From a virus: a stretch of 42,966 nucleotides of DNA. Below the pieces are notes generated by a model. That model was given only the letters and a program-made list of their open reading frames with translations, ran no database searches and was not told where the DNA came from. Shown here in pieces: positions 19,968-28,559 of the stretch (positions within the stretch are counted from its first letter, which is position 1; every line of letters starts with the position of its first letter). Made by a program: the position numbers and the translations under genes. The stretch covers positions 1-42,966 of the IMG/VR virus record IMGVR_UViG_3300037247_001803; one strand, given 5' to 3'.

Positions 19968-21689
19968 TTAAAATAATTCAGTTTGTTTTAAAACTTGTTT
20001 ATGTGGTGCGAATGGCTCAATTTTTGAAGTAACTTGACGGCCTTTCCCTCGCCGGACACTTATATTCGTTACATTCTTAATCTTCTTTTTGCATTTCAAT
20101 GGATAACTATTTTCAATGTATTGAAATACATTATTTAATTCGGTCAAAGACATTAAATCCCTTGATTTTAAGAACTTATTTTTTATTTCACAATTTATTT
20201 GACGTGGATGATATCTATTTGCACGAGAAAAACGGTTGACATGGGTAGATATTTCTTGTCTCAATTCTGTTTCTTGTTCTTTTATTGTCTTAATCACGGG
20301 AATTTTTTCAATTAAATCTATTTCGATTTTATTAAACTCTTCGCCAAGTATAAATTTATCCGTCTGGGTAATTTCTGAATGGATAGGTGTAACTTGTTGC
20401 AACCCGAATTCATTACCATCTTCATCGCCTTCCTCATCTTCAGTTACAGTTTCATTTTTAATAAAATTCTCAACAGCTGCTATTTGCTGCTTCCTAATCA
20501 TATCAACAACTTTTTTAAATTTACGATCCATAGGCGCAAACACATAGCATTTTTGAGATTCATAACTAAGCCCGCACGACCGGTCGATTCTTACGCCCCT
20601 GGCTAACATTTGCTCAATCCATTCGCGCGAACGAATGTTCGTAAGAACGCATATATGGGTTATGTTTGGAACGTCGAGGCCCTCATAGGCCATTGCGATA
20701 GTCACAAGACATTCAATTTGATTTTCTTTAAACTGTTTAATTGCTTTGTGAGCTTCAGAAGAATTGTGGCTTGTTGCTATTTCTGCAACTAATCCTATCG
20801 ATTTTTTCAATGCAAAAAGAACATCCTTCGCCTGTTCATAGTCCGCAGTTACGACAAGAAGTTTTGAAAGTGGATTTTTTCTTTTAATATACTGCCAGTG
20901 GTTGACACATTTTCCTAATAAATCAAACGCAAACTCTGAGTTAAGTGCCGTGTACAATGCCTCTGTAACAATTTTCGGAGTTCTTGCAGTGGAAAAAGAT
21001 TTAATACTTGATACTTTTCCATTCAATCTTTTCCATTTGAATTCGCCATCCGATAAATGAAATTCAATAGGAAGGATGGCTTTTTCTCTTAAAGCATCGG
21101 TTCTGCTATACATTATCATTCGTGAATCTTCTGAATTTCTAAAGTGCGGACGTAGCTTCTTATAGTCGATATATGCTATTTCTTTCTTGTCGCCACGACC
21201 GAGAGTACCTGTCATCTTAATTAGAAATGTTGCCCTCTGAACAATAGGATCAATTGCATTGTGCCACAATCCGTCTTTTTCAAGATGATGTGGCTCATCC
21301 AAAATGATGATATATCTTTTTGAATTAACTTCACGCAAAACAGTATCGTGTTTATCGGCTACTATCGCCTGGTAAGTCGTCACAAAACCATTTGTATCTC
21401 GACATGGATTAAACTCATTTGTTGATGATCTTATTGTGCTATTATGATTAAACATTTGTTTAAAAAATGGATCAAGGAATCCACGTTCTCCTTGATCCTG
21501 CAAAGCCGATCTGGGCACTACCCATAAAATTGAATCCGCGAGACCGGCCTTTATTAATTTAGTTGCCTGGATCGGAATAGAGCTTTTCCCAGCTCCAGGC
21601 GTCGCAATTATATCAACAATCTTGACGCCAGAACCTTCAATAATTCCGTCTATTATATCTTCAAATTCACGTTGATGTTTTCTTTTCAT
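19968..21689 (-). CDS. Superfamily 2 helicase (DEAD/DEAH type)
   Basis: A 573-residue protein. Walker A A-T-P-G-A-G-K-S-S at 29-37, motif II D-E-P-H-H at 131-135, motif III M-T-G-T at 159-162, and a C-terminal helicase domain with A-M-A-Y-E-G-L-D-V-P and R-S-R-E-W-I-E-Q-M-L-A-R-G-V-R-I-D-R (motif VI). It belongs with the SSL2/UvsW-like COG1061 group. In phages such helicases remodel recombination intermediates and restart replication. It starts 23 bases inside the nuclease-like gene upstream, so the two are translated together. The C-terminal 170 residues are unassigned. Confidence 0.85.
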   Translation of the reverse strand: MKRKHQREFEDIIDGIIEGSGVKIVDIIATPGAGKSSIPIQATKLIKAGLADSILWVVPRSALQDQGERGFLDPFFKQMFNHNSTIRSSTNEFNPCRDTNGFVTTYQAIVADKHDTVLREVNSKRYIIILDEPHHLEKDGLWHNAIDPIVQRATFLIKMTGTLGRGDKKEIAYIDYKKLRPHFRNSEDSRMIMYSRTDALREKAILPIEFHLSDGEFKWKRLNGKVSSIKSFSTARTPKIVTEALYTALNSEFAFDLLGKCVNHWQYIKRKNPLSKLLVVTADYEQAKDVLFALKKSIGLVAEIATSHNSSEAHKAIKQFKENQIECLVTIAMAYEGLDVPNITHICVLTNIRSREWIEQMLARGVRIDRSCGLSYESQKCYVFAPMDRKFKKVVDMIRKQQIAAVENFIKNETVTEDEEGDEDGNEFGLQQVTPIHSEITQTDKFILGEEFNKIEIDLIEKIPVIKTIKEQETELRQEISTHVNRFSRANRYHPRQINCEIKNKFLKSRDLMSLTELNNVFQYIENSYPLKCKKKIKNVTNISVRRGKGRQVTSKIEPFAPHKQVLKQTELF

Positions 21690-22158
21690 TTAAAACCTTT
21701 TTTTTGAGATTCCAAATCCGCATAGCACCAAGATGCGCGAGATGCAATTTCTCTTTATCAGTAATAGATCTTGCCTTCATATTGTTAATAGGTTTTTTTA
21801 AAAGTTTTGTATGAATACCGCCGCGATCATTTCTTGACACAATGATTATTCCTGCACGTTCTGGGACATGCTTTTCTACATCTTTTAGATTTTCTGGATA
21901 TGCAAAATAAAGTCTTCTAATTGCTGGATGACTATGTCCATGCAATTTTTTTTTATCTGCTATTAAATCAGACTTAGAAACTTTTATTTCGATTTCATAG
22001 AGATAATTGCTACATGTGCAAATTAATAAATCACATTCATGTAATGGAATTTTATCAATATACATCCCCCACGACACGCCTGGAACAATTAAGTTTTGTC
22101 TAAAATCGAAATAACTTGAAAGTATTATTTCCATTTCGACTGTTTTTATTTTTTTCAC
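21667..22158 (-). CDS. PD-(D/E)XK-like nuclease (MmcB-type fold)
   Basis: A 163-residue protein with a GTG start overlapping the SbcC-like stop (GTGA). The core H-E-C-D-L-L-I-C...Y-L-Y-E-I-E-I-K-V-S-K-S-D-L (about residues 37-65) gives the D-x(n)-E-x-K pattern of PD-(D/E)XK nucleases, with K-K-L-H-G-H after it, as in MmcB-like DNA repair proteins. F-A-Y-P-E-N near 86 and R-A-G-I-I-I-V near 101 complete the small alpha/beta fold. Placed between SbcC-like and helicase genes it should act in DNA repair or recombination. Confidence 0.65.
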   Translation of the reverse strand: MKKIKTVEMEIILSSYFDFRQNLIVPGVSWGMYIDKIPLHECDLLICTCSNYLYEIEIKVSKSDLIADKKKLHGHSHPAIRRLYFAYPENLKDVEKHVPERAGIIIVSRNDRGGIHTKLLKKPINNMKARSITDKEKLHLAHLGAMRIWNLKKKVLNEKKTST

Positions 22159-24659
22159 AATGCACCAAAATTTATCTCATAATCAGCCATTGCCACAACG
22201 TCAGGATTATGTGAAATAAAAAAGCAGGTATCGAAATCACCGGTTGTCATCATTGATCTATAAAGTTGAATAAACTCGATAGCCTTTTCACTGTCCAGTG
22301 CTCCGTCCTCTTCATCAGCGAACAACGACCGGAAGTCACGGCCCGACTTTCTTTTTGAAACAAGCGTCATGCCTAGAGAAAGAGCCTTTGCAATCCAGAC
22401 TTTTTGACCTCCGGAGAGATTTCCAAAATCATCCTCGGCCCCATCATCACGAATCACTTTAATCCAGAAAACTTCTTTTCCAGTTTCCGGGTCCTGGGTT
22501 ATTATTTTAATCTGCGAGTCAAGTCCGAATGCTTGCTCAAGTAACGTGTTTGCTTCTGAAGTAATAAGAGGTGCAGCGCCGTCAATTTCAAGAGCCTGTA
22601 GGCCAGTTTTGGAACATGCGAGCCGGAGATAGTCCCATTCGTTTAATTCTTTTTGATACATACTTTCAATCTTTTTTGTGTCTTCGATTAAACAAATCAA
22701 GCCCTCTCTTTTTTTTATGTCGTTTACGAAGACGGCAGAGCAAGCTCTTAATTCGTCAAGAGCTTCTATCAAATCATATCGTTGTCTTGACAAAATTAAT
22801 TTTTCGTTCTTTTTATTTTCAATCTTTTCATCGATATCAGTTTCAATGTTTTCATCGATATCGAAAATTAACTCCTGCGTTAATAAAATATCCTTTGACA
22901 ATTCATTGCATTTTTCAGAAATATCTTTCTTCTTGGCCTCAAAATCATCACAGATACGTTTGCTTTCTGAATCCAGATATATCTTTTTTTCTTCGGCAAT
23001 TTCGATCTGTGATTTTTTTGATGATAAAATTTTCAATTCATCGATCAATGTTTTAATACTCGACAATTTTGACTGATAAAATTCTTTAATTTCATCATTC
23101 ATGAAATTGTCGGATGAAAGAAGAGTTTTTATATTGATGAATGAAGTATCTTCTTCTTTGAAATCTTTAATCTTAGCATTTATTTCATCATTCATCAGTC
23201 TTTCGTCCATTACACAATATGCAATTCTATCATCAAGATCGATGATGTGTGCATCGCAAATTTTAATCAAAGCTCTTATTGCCTTAATGTTTTCATCATT
23301 GTCTGATTTTAAATCATTCTCTATCCCTTCCAGTTTCGACAATTCGTTTTGTGCATCTTTGACCATTTTGATTGCAGGGCATATACTACTGCTACAATCT
23401 GGATCAATAGCCAGTGTGATCTTTTCTTTACAGATTACAACGTCGGACGTTGCTTGCATCACTGCGAAATTATTCTCCTCAGTATTTAATTTATTTTCTA
23501 AAGCATGTCGCTTCAGAAAAACACCTTTTTTATTTAATTCCAGGTAATTCAAAGTCGTTTTCAATCCATCAAGAATCAAATCATCTTCAAGGCTTTTGAT
23601 ATTTTGAAAAATAGACAACCGACTTTCATCAATAAATTTTATACCATTGTTAATGACGGGTTGCTCATCAACCGCACAGCCATAGCAACTTGAGAAATAT
23701 CTTTCATTTTTCTCTATGGTTATGATTCTTGACGAGGCAGCAAATATTTTTTCTTTATTCGTTAAGATGCTATCAATGAATTCAATTTCTTCATCGAGCT
23801 TATATTTTTTGCCAGCAAATGATTGAGTTTCTAACTTGAGATCAATTGCTTTTTGATCACGATAAAATACGAGTTTTTTGAGTTGGATTTCAAAATCAGT
23901 TTTTCGCTCGATATTGACACTTTGTTTTTCGATTTTAGAATTTAAATCCTTGATAGACGATTCAGCCAGCTCTATTTTATTATCAATACCGTCGATCAAG
24001 GATTTTTTATCAGAAATCATCAAATCAGTTTCTTCGATTTTTTTATCAATACCATTGAGATCGGTTAGTTGGTCGTTACAAACATCAATCTTCCCGTCTA
24101 TGACATTGAGTTTTTTCTCATAAAATTCAACGCCGGCCGAAGAAATTTTTCTATTTTCTTCAAGACGTTCAATCCGAAGGAATTCGACGAAAAGGTCTTT
24201 GATTTTTCCGGCAGTCATACTCGACATGTTTTCGCTGCCCTGGGCGCAAAAAACGGAATTGTAAAAAAGAACTTGGGAGCCGAACAAATCAATGATAAAT
24301 TTATCGTACTCTTTCACTTTACCGTTGACTACCGATTCGCCGTCAACAACTATAAAACCCTCCGTCCTGTCCGATCCGGAATCTATTTTCACGATAGTAT
24401 GATAAAGGTGTCCACCATACTCAAATCTTCTTTCGATAAAAGAATCTCGCAAAAAGAAATGATGCCGGAACGAACCTTTCCTTGAGGCAAACGTTCGGTA
24501 GGGGCTCATTAGTTCAAGCAGAGTTGTCTTGCCCTTTCCGTTTTGTCCGGACAAAGCCACGAGTCCGGTTTTGTCCGATAAATCGAACTCTATCTCATCG
24601 ACGCCAAGACCTTTTTTGAATCCAATAGCACCACGAATTTTAATGTAAGTCATTTTCAT
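22155..24659 (-). CDS. SbcC/Rad50-like ATPase (phage gp46 type)
   Basis: An 834-residue SMC-like protein. Walker A G-Q-N-G-K-G-K-T-T near residue 38, a long coiled coil from about 165 to 690, the ABC signature N-L-S-G-G-Q-K-V-W near 740 and Walker B R-S-L-F-A-D-E-E-D near 780. Two Cys pairs lie in the coiled-coil region, C-Y-G-C near 323 and C-S-S-S-I-C near 423; the first is the better zinc-hook motif though it is off-centre. With the SbcD-like nuclease it should process DNA ends and hairpins to start recombination-dependent replication. Confidence 0.88.
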   Translation of the reverse strand: MKMTYIKIRGAIGFKKGLGVDEIEFDLSDKTGLVALSGQNGKGKTTLLELMSPYRTFASRKGSFRHHFFLRDSFIERRFEYGGHLYHTIVKIDSGSDRTEGFIVVDGESVVNGKVKEYDKFIIDLFGSQVLFYNSVFCAQGSENMSSMTAGKIKDLFVEFLRIERLEENRKISSAGVEFYEKKLNVIDGKIDVCNDQLTDLNGIDKKIEETDLMISDKKSLIDGIDNKIELAESSIKDLNSKIEKQSVNIERKTDFEIQLKKLVFYRDQKAIDLKLETQSFAGKKYKLDEEIEFIDSILTNKEKIFAASSRIITIEKNERYFSSCYGCAVDEQPVINNGIKFIDESRLSIFQNIKSLEDDLILDGLKTTLNYLELNKKGVFLKRHALENKLNTEENNFAVMQATSDVVICKEKITLAIDPDCSSSICPAIKMVKDAQNELSKLEGIENDLKSDNDENIKAIRALIKICDAHIIDLDDRIAYCVMDERLMNDEINAKIKDFKEEDTSFINIKTLLSSDNFMNDEIKEFYQSKLSSIKTLIDELKILSSKKSQIEIAEEKKIYLDSESKRICDDFEAKKKDISEKCNELSKDILLTQELIFDIDENIETDIDEKIENKKNEKLILSRQRYDLIEALDELRACSAVFVNDIKKREGLICLIEDTKKIESMYQKELNEWDYLRLACSKTGLQALEIDGAAPLITSEANTLLEQAFGLDSQIKIITQDPETGKEVFWIKVIRDDGAEDDFGNLSGGQKVWIAKALSLGMTLVSKRKSGRDFRSLFADEEDGALDSEKAIEFIQLYRSMMTTGDFDTCFFISHNPDVVAMADYEINFGAL

Positions 24660-24662
24660 GTG

Positions 24663-24869
24663 TTATCCCTCCTCATTTTCATATTGTGAAATATATTCAT
24701 CCACTCCACGTACATCCACTCCGAGTGTGATTTTTGTGCCATCATCAAAAACGATGACTAATAGCTCGCATAGATGCAAACATTCAAGTTTGGTTCCTTG
24801 TTCATCCTCAAAATGAGAAATAGTTTTCCCAAGATATTTGTTTGAATTTTTCGTAGCCAGCTTTTTCAT
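24663..24869 (-). CDS. Hypothetical small protein between the SbcD and SbcC genes
   Basis: A 68-residue protein from the ATG at 24869, which has AAGGAG at 7-base spacing; the longer frame lacks one. It is strand-rich with G-K-T-I-S-H-F-E-D, a C-L-H-L-C-E pair and I-V-F-D-D-G-T-K-I-T-L, a pattern seen in small early phage proteins. A promoter stands directly before it. Function unknown. Confidence 0.6.
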   Translation of the reverse strand: MKKLATKNSNKYLGKTISHFEDEQGTKLECLHLCELLVIVFDDGTKITLGVDVRGVDEYISQYENEEG

Positions 24870-24886
24870 CTCAACTCTCCTTTTAT

Positions 24887-24894
24887 TAATCATA
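24887..24894. promoter_or_regulatory. Partial operator-like site
   Basis: TAATCATA equals the reverse complement of TATGATTA, the half-site found in the early operator at 27298-27322. It lies between the -10 of the promoter at 24901-24930 and the following start codon. Short, so it may be chance. Confidence 0.3.
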
Positions 24895-24900
24895 TAATTA

Positions 24901-24930
24901 TTAATACAGATATTGTTTAAGATATGTCAA
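24901..24930 (-). promoter_or_regulatory. Internal leftward promoter
   Basis: On the minus strand TTGACA (24925-24930), an 18-base spacer and TATTAA (24901-24906), in the 69-base gap before the small gene and the SbcC-like gene. It would allow SbcC-like expression apart from SbcD-like. Confidence 0.55.
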
Positions 24931-24938
24931 GTATTTTT

Positions 24939-26243
24939 TTAATCTTGTGATATTGAAATCACATCCTCAGAACATGGAACCACTTTTTTACCATTAATAA
25001 AAACATCAACGTTATTAATGGAATAAGATTCACATTTCCACGGTTCTTTTTCTCCTGATTCGAGAAGAGCGGCTTTGTTAAGAATAGAATCGTCAATCTT
25101 TTCTCCCCTTAATTCAGCCATGGCCTTGATTTTATCCGGAAGATTTTCAGCCTCAAGCACTTTTTCTGCCCGTACTGTTTCGCGTGGTTTTCTTACGATA
25201 TTAACGATCATGGTTTGTGCGTTATATTCGCACAATAAGTCCTCGATAGCAGACCTGGAAACTGTTTTTGCTTCATCCTGCCAGACAGTAATTGTGATCT
25301 TGCAACCCCAATCACTATAGTCCTCAGCAATACCTTCGCACATTGATTCAATAGTCGGCATAATGTCAATATCGTCTTTTTTATTTGTCAAATCAAACTT
25401 TGCATCATGCAGATATCTGGCAGGGGTTTTGATGAATTCGGCGACTGATAATTGCCCACTATCCAGCAATTTGTGAATCCAAAACCCTTTATCCTCAGTC
25501 TCTCCATGATTCATTCTGGTAGGCGAACCGGCATATAGAATATAATCTCCCATATCCTGGCGGAGATGCAAATGCCCATAACAAATCAAATCAGCATTCA
25601 GTATAGAAAGTTGAGACTTTGAAATCTCAATATCGCGTCCAATCAATTGTTGTGTTTCCGAGATGAAAGCGCCTCCTATCTGGCCATGGCCATTAACAAT
25701 ATGAGGGATATTTTCAAACTTTTCTGCAGCGCCGCCAAACGAAGCGAAAATCGCGTCCATGGCGTTTGAAATCGCCTTATCCGTATCCTCAATTGACATG
25801 TCATTTACGAAATATTGCTTTGTAGGCTGGGGTATCTGAGTGATTACAAAATCAAGCTCGTCTATTTCAAAATCAACACGCTTTATGTTATAAAACCGTT
25901 TCTCTTTATTAAAATATCCGAATTGTTCAGGCCTGTCTGAAACTAATATAGGATGTTTACCACGGCATGATCTTAGCGCCAAAGACGCTTTCCCATCATG
26001 AGAGGGCGTACCGATCACAATTGCAACCGGTGCAACATCTAGCATAAAAGAAATAATTTCAAGAATACTGCGAGCTGATCTTGAATCAAGATCCAGGTGC
26101 CTTGAATCTGTAATGTCACCTGAGATGATAATCAAATCAGGTTGCTCTATTGCGGCCCTATCCGCAATATACCGGACGCATTTATAAATTTCATCATGAT
26201 CTTTTTCCCGAAAATGCCAATCGGCAGTATGAATTATTTTCAT
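24939..26243 (-). CDS. SbcD/Mre11-like nuclease (phage gp47 type)
   Basis: A 434-residue metallophosphoesterase. Metal motifs are T-A-D-W-H (Asp8, His10), S-G-D-I-T-D (Asp43), G-T-P-S-H-D-G (variant of G-N-H-D), V-N-G-H-G and C-Y-G-H-L-H (last His pair near 225). The C-terminal 180 residues form the capping and SbcC-contact region. It should be the nuclease partner of the SbcC-like ATPase. The start overlaps the upstream annealing-protein gene by four bases (ATGA). Confidence 0.88.
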   Translation of the reverse strand: MKIIHTADWHFREKDHDEIYKCVRYIADRAAIEQPDLIIISGDITDSRHLDLDSRSARSILEIISFMLDVAPVAIVIGTPSHDGKASLALRSCRGKHPILVSDRPEQFGYFNKEKRFYNIKRVDFEIDELDFVITQIPQPTKQYFVNDMSIEDTDKAISNAMDAIFASFGGAAEKFENIPHIVNGHGQIGGAFISETQQLIGRDIEISKSQLSILNADLICYGHLHLRQDMGDYILYAGSPTRMNHGETEDKGFWIHKLLDSGQLSVAEFIKTPARYLHDAKFDLTNKKDDIDIMPTIESMCEGIAEDYSDWGCKITITVWQDEAKTVSRSAIEDLLCEYNAQTMIVNIVRKPRETVRAEKVLEAENLPDKIKAMAELRGEKIDDSILNKAALLESGEKEPWKCESYSINNVDVFINGKKVVPCSEDVISISQD

Positions 26244-27274
26244 GAACCTTTCTCCATTTTACCTTTTAAATGATTGAAAAAATCACATCGCCATTGCTGT
26301 TCTGAATTGCCGATTCCACCTTGAATCTTATCATTATAAAAATCAAAATCGGTTTTTGTTTTTTCGCATAATGTTTTTAAGATGTTCACCTGATCATCAA
26401 TAGAAGAATTTTCAAAGTCTATGACACTTCCGTCAACCGAGTCTTCTTCCTGGGCTTCAAATTTATTTTGAGTTTCTTTTTCTTCGACAGGCACATCAAT
26501 AATATCATCTGTTTCATTAATAGAAGTAGGATCATTATAAGCTATTTGACCCATATCCTTAACGCCTCCATAAATCATGTTTTGTGACTCGTTGAACGAT
26601 CCGGACAATGCTTTCCTAACATCCGGATGTTTAGGGTTAAGTGCATAGTGAATCATTACAAACTGAGTGTTCAAAACTTGTTTAACATCAGAATATTGAC
26701 TTTGAAGTCCAAGTACGAATCTGATAACCCTGGCCTTTGCTCCTGACTCAACAAGCATTAATTTATTTTTGCGCTTTTGGATCATGTCGCGTCGAACCAT
26801 TGCAGAGACGAAGGATTCTTCTGTCTTATGACCGTTCTTTTTCCATTCCTGGTTACCGGTTAGACTCTTCACTTTTGCCCAATTTGCGGCATATTGATCT
26901 TCAAGTTCCATTTCGATGATTTCAAGATCAATATCCTTTTCAGCCTTATGGAAATATATTTTCCCATCTGCTTTCCGAACTCCTCCAACCGCCCGAAAAG
27001 AACAATACATTTTGTCTGTTCTTCCGTCAGTCCTACAGGTATCGATTGACGACCATTCGAAACCTGCAGCTGCGGAAAGTCTGAGTAATCCATTATAATG
27101 GATCCGATGCTTACCAGTCGCCTTATAAACTTCATCCTCTCTGAGTTCTACAGTCTCAATTACCGGCATATAAAAACTGTTTTCCATGGAAAGAATTGGG
27201 GAGGGCATAAAAACGAATGCACCCGCGGTTCTTTTTTCTTCAATAAATTTTCTAATTTCATCGTAATCATTCAT
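26240..27274 (-). CDS. Probable single-strand annealing recombination protein
   Basis: A 344-residue protein, first in the early leftward operon. Residues 15-35 (F-V-F-M-P-S-P-I-L-S-M-E-N-S-F-Y-M-P-V) and G-L-L-R-L-S-A-A-A-G near 62, D-I-D-L-E near 114, and R-R-D-M-I-Q-K-R-K-N-K-L...E-S-G-A-K-A-R-V-I-R near 161-186 follow the pattern of phage recombination proteins I associate with RecT/Erf-like annealing modules. The last 90 residues are acidic and end in a helix. Context (SbcCD, helicase, RusA) supports an annealing role; the exact family needs a profile search. Confidence 0.6.
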   Translation of the reverse strand: MNDYDEIRKFIEEKRTAGAFVFMPSPILSMENSFYMPVIETVELREDEVYKATGKHRIHYNGLLRLSAAAGFEWSSIDTCRTDGRTDKMYCSFRAVGGVRKADGKIYFHKAEKDIDLEIIEMELEDQYAANWAKVKSLTGNQEWKKNGHKTEESFVSAMVRRDMIQKRKNKLMLVESGAKARVIRFVLGLQSQYSDVKQVLNTQFVMIHYALNPKHPDVRKALSGSFNESQNMIYGGVKDMGQIAYNDPTSINETDDIIDVPVEEKETQNKFEAQEEDSVDGSVIDFENSSIDDQVNILKTLCEKTKTDFDFYNDKIQGGIGNSEQQWRCDFFNHLKGKMEKGS

Positions 27275-27297
27275 TAATTATCTCCTTTGTGTTTAAT

Positions 27298-27322
27298 TAA
27301 TCATGTTATGATTACTATCATA
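27298..27322. promoter_or_regulatory. Overlapping palindromic operators of the early promoter
   Basis: TAATCATgttATGATTA (27298-27314) is a perfect 7-3-7 palindrome, and TATGATtactATCATA (27307-27322) a perfect 6-4-6 palindrome sharing its right arm. The second covers the leftward -10 hexamer exactly, as expected for a repressor site. The Cro-like protein at 28359-28559 is the obvious candidate ligand. Confidence 0.65.
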
Positions 27323-27344
27323 CAGCTATTTTATGCCTTGTCAA
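27317..27344 (-). promoter_or_regulatory. Early leftward promoter
   Basis: On the minus strand TTGACA (27339-27344), a 16-base spacer and TATGAT (27317-27322), 43 bases before the recombination-protein start. It drives the early leftward block and is overlapped by the palindromic operators. Confidence 0.7.
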
Positions 27345-27353
27345 GCTTTTATC

Positions 27354-27382
27354 TTGACTTTGTTTAATGTTTGTTTTTTAAT
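27354..27382 (+). promoter_or_regulatory. Early rightward promoter
   Basis: TTGACT (27354-27359), a 17-base spacer and TTTAAT (27377-27382), 26 bases before the first rightward start. Its -35 and that of the leftward promoter form an inverted repeat, GTCAAG (27340-27345) and CTTGAC (27353-27358). Confidence 0.65.
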
Positions 27383-27407
27383 TGTCTAAACATATAAGGA
27401 GATATTA

Positions 27408-27530
27408 ATGAAAATAAAATATGATGACGATTCAATAACTGTTTCAGTCGGTGGTGGTTATGTTTTCATACCAGTATATACAGATACATATACGATTAAT
27501 AACCCTAAAATATTACAATATGATTTATAG
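27408..27530 (+). CDS. 40-residue protein, first gene of the rightward control cluster
   Basis: The ATG follows AAGGAG (27397-27402) closely and encodes MKIKYDDDSITVSVGGGYVF..., a short strand-rich peptide ending at TAG 27528-27530. It is too small for family recognition. The good ribosome site right behind the promoter supports translation; it might also act as a leader peptide. Confidence 0.55.
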   Translation: MKIKYDDDSITVSVGGGYVFIPVYTDTYTINNPKILQYDL

Positions 27531-27536
27531 GGTTTA

Positions 27537-27635
27537 ATGTATTTATCAAATGAACATTTTATAGATATTGGCTTCAATATTTATCTACCACACTTAATTG
27601 ATAAAATTAGAAAGGAAAAAAATGTCAATAATTAA
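27537..27635 (+). CDS. Possible 32-residue leader peptide
   Basis: An ATG at 27537 lies four bases after AGGG and opens a 33-codon frame (MYLSNEHFIDIGFNIYLPH...) ending at TAA 27633-27635, 14 bases inside the following gene. The peptide is amphipathic. It may couple translation to the next gene. Weak evidence. Confidence 0.35.
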   Translation: MYLSNEHFIDIGFNIYLPHLIDKIRKEKNVNN

Positions 27636-28104
27636 TGGTGTCGATATGCCGAATTTTACACCCGGAGAATTTTCCGAAAATCCTAATAAGTTCGCTCATC
27701 CTGAATTGTTAATAAACGCTCAAAAATTCAGGACTATTTTGGGCGCTAAGATTTTTCCTTCTAAAAGCATAGGGGCACTGGCAAGAACCTATGGTTCTAT
27801 TGAATCAATGCATTATATAGGCAAAGACAAAATAGTCACAAAATCTGAGGATAAATATTTGTCAAAAGCCTGGGATATCTTCTGCAATACTCATATATTC
27901 AAGGCATGGACTGTGGCTGTGAGTTGTGGCTTGTGGACGGGAGTTGGTGTTTATTTCGATACGAACAGATCATGCCATCTGTGGCCCATGCTACATTTAG
28001 ATTTAAGATCCTCTCCGTCAATTTGGTATAGAGAGCACGGGATATATCATTATCCAAATCAGAGCAAAACGTTTTTCACTGATTTACAGAATCTTTTTGA
28101 ATGA
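27622..28104 (+). CDS. M15-like peptidase or derived protein, candidate endolysin
   Basis: A 160-residue protein from the ATG at 27622 (GAAAGGA upstream; an in-frame TTG at 27598 is less likely). It opens N-F-T-P-G-E-F-S-E-N-P and contains E-S-M-H-Y-I-G near residue 65, S-K-A-W-D-I-F near 85 and W-P-M-L-H-L-D-L-R near 127. These correspond to the S-x-H-x-x-G, x-A-x-D and H-x-D zinc motifs of M15 peptidases, with an insertion between the first two. It may cut peptidoglycan cross-bridges and be the lysis enzyme, the only candidate in the genome. Its place in the control cluster rather than the late operon is unusual, and the spacing is aberrant. Confidence 0.5.
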   Translation: MSIINGVDMPNFTPGEFSENPNKFAHPELLINAQKFRTILGAKIFPSKSIGALARTYGSIESMHYIGKDKIVTKSEDKYLSKAWDIFCNTHIFKAWTVAVSCGLWTGVGVYFDTNRSCHLWPMLHLDLRSSPSIWYREHGIYHYPNQSKTFFTDLQNLFE

Positions 28105-28143
28105 TTGTTATAAATGTTACCGCAACTAACTCAAGAAAGGAAG

Positions 28144-28362
28144 ATGAAAATGGCAAAAGAGCTGTACGGATATTATTCTAGAAACGAAGATGATTGTGTT
28201 GTATTTTATGATGATGGCAGTTTGGCTGCGTAAGCCTACAGTTACCAAATATCAAGTAGTGGATATGTTGAATTGCCTAAAGAAGAAGCGGAAAAACTTT
28301 TCTTGGTTATGCTCAAATATTATACAAACCCGATAAAAAAATCACAGCGAGGAACAAAATGA
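28144..28362 (+). pseudogene. Small gene interrupted by an in-frame TAA
   Basis: From the ATG at 28144 (AAGGAAG before it) the frame encodes MKMAKELYGYYSRNEDDCVV..., reaches TAA at 28231-28233 and then continues for 42 more sense codons (A-Y-S-Y-Q-I-S-S-S-G-Y-V-E-L-P-K-E-E-A) to TGA 28360-28362. That last stop overlaps the ATG of the Cro-like gene (ATGA), the usual coupling, which implies the full 72-codon frame was the real gene. UAA has no known sense meaning here, as many genes in the window end in TAA. A nonsense mutation or an assembly error is likely. Confidence 0.6.
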
Positions 28363-28559
28363 GTGAAAGCAGAATCCATCAAGAAATAAGAACAAAACTT
28401 TTTATGACATGCACAGAATTTGCAGAAAAAAACAATGTTTCAAGAGCGACCGTATCCGGCTGGGGGAATGGAAAAAAAATATCCCCAAAGCATTGCAAAT
28501 TATTGCATGCCCTGGGGATATCTCAGGAGACTATAGAGAGGCCAAACGAAAAAATTTAA
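28359..28559 (+). CDS. Cro/YdaS-like helix-turn-helix protein
   Basis: A 66-residue protein containing one helix-turn-helix: M-T-C-T-E-F-A-E-K-N-N-V-S-R-A-T-V-S-G-W (about residues 16-35), then an N-G-K-K-I-S-P-K-H-C-K-L-L-H-A-L-G segment as in YdaS/Cro-type regulators. It is the only clear transcription factor in the window and lies in the cluster it would control, so it is the probable ligand of the palindromes at 27298-27322. Its TAA overlaps the stop of the convergent late operon. Confidence 0.75.
   Translation: MSESRIHQEIRTKLFMTCTEFAEKNNVSRATVSGWGNGKKISPKHCKLLHALGISQETIERPNEKI

Noticed and set aside
22571-24485. Long plus-strand open frames opposite the SbcC-like gene
   Set aside because: They mirror the coiled-coil codon bias of the real gene, lack ribosome sites and show no protein-like motifs.
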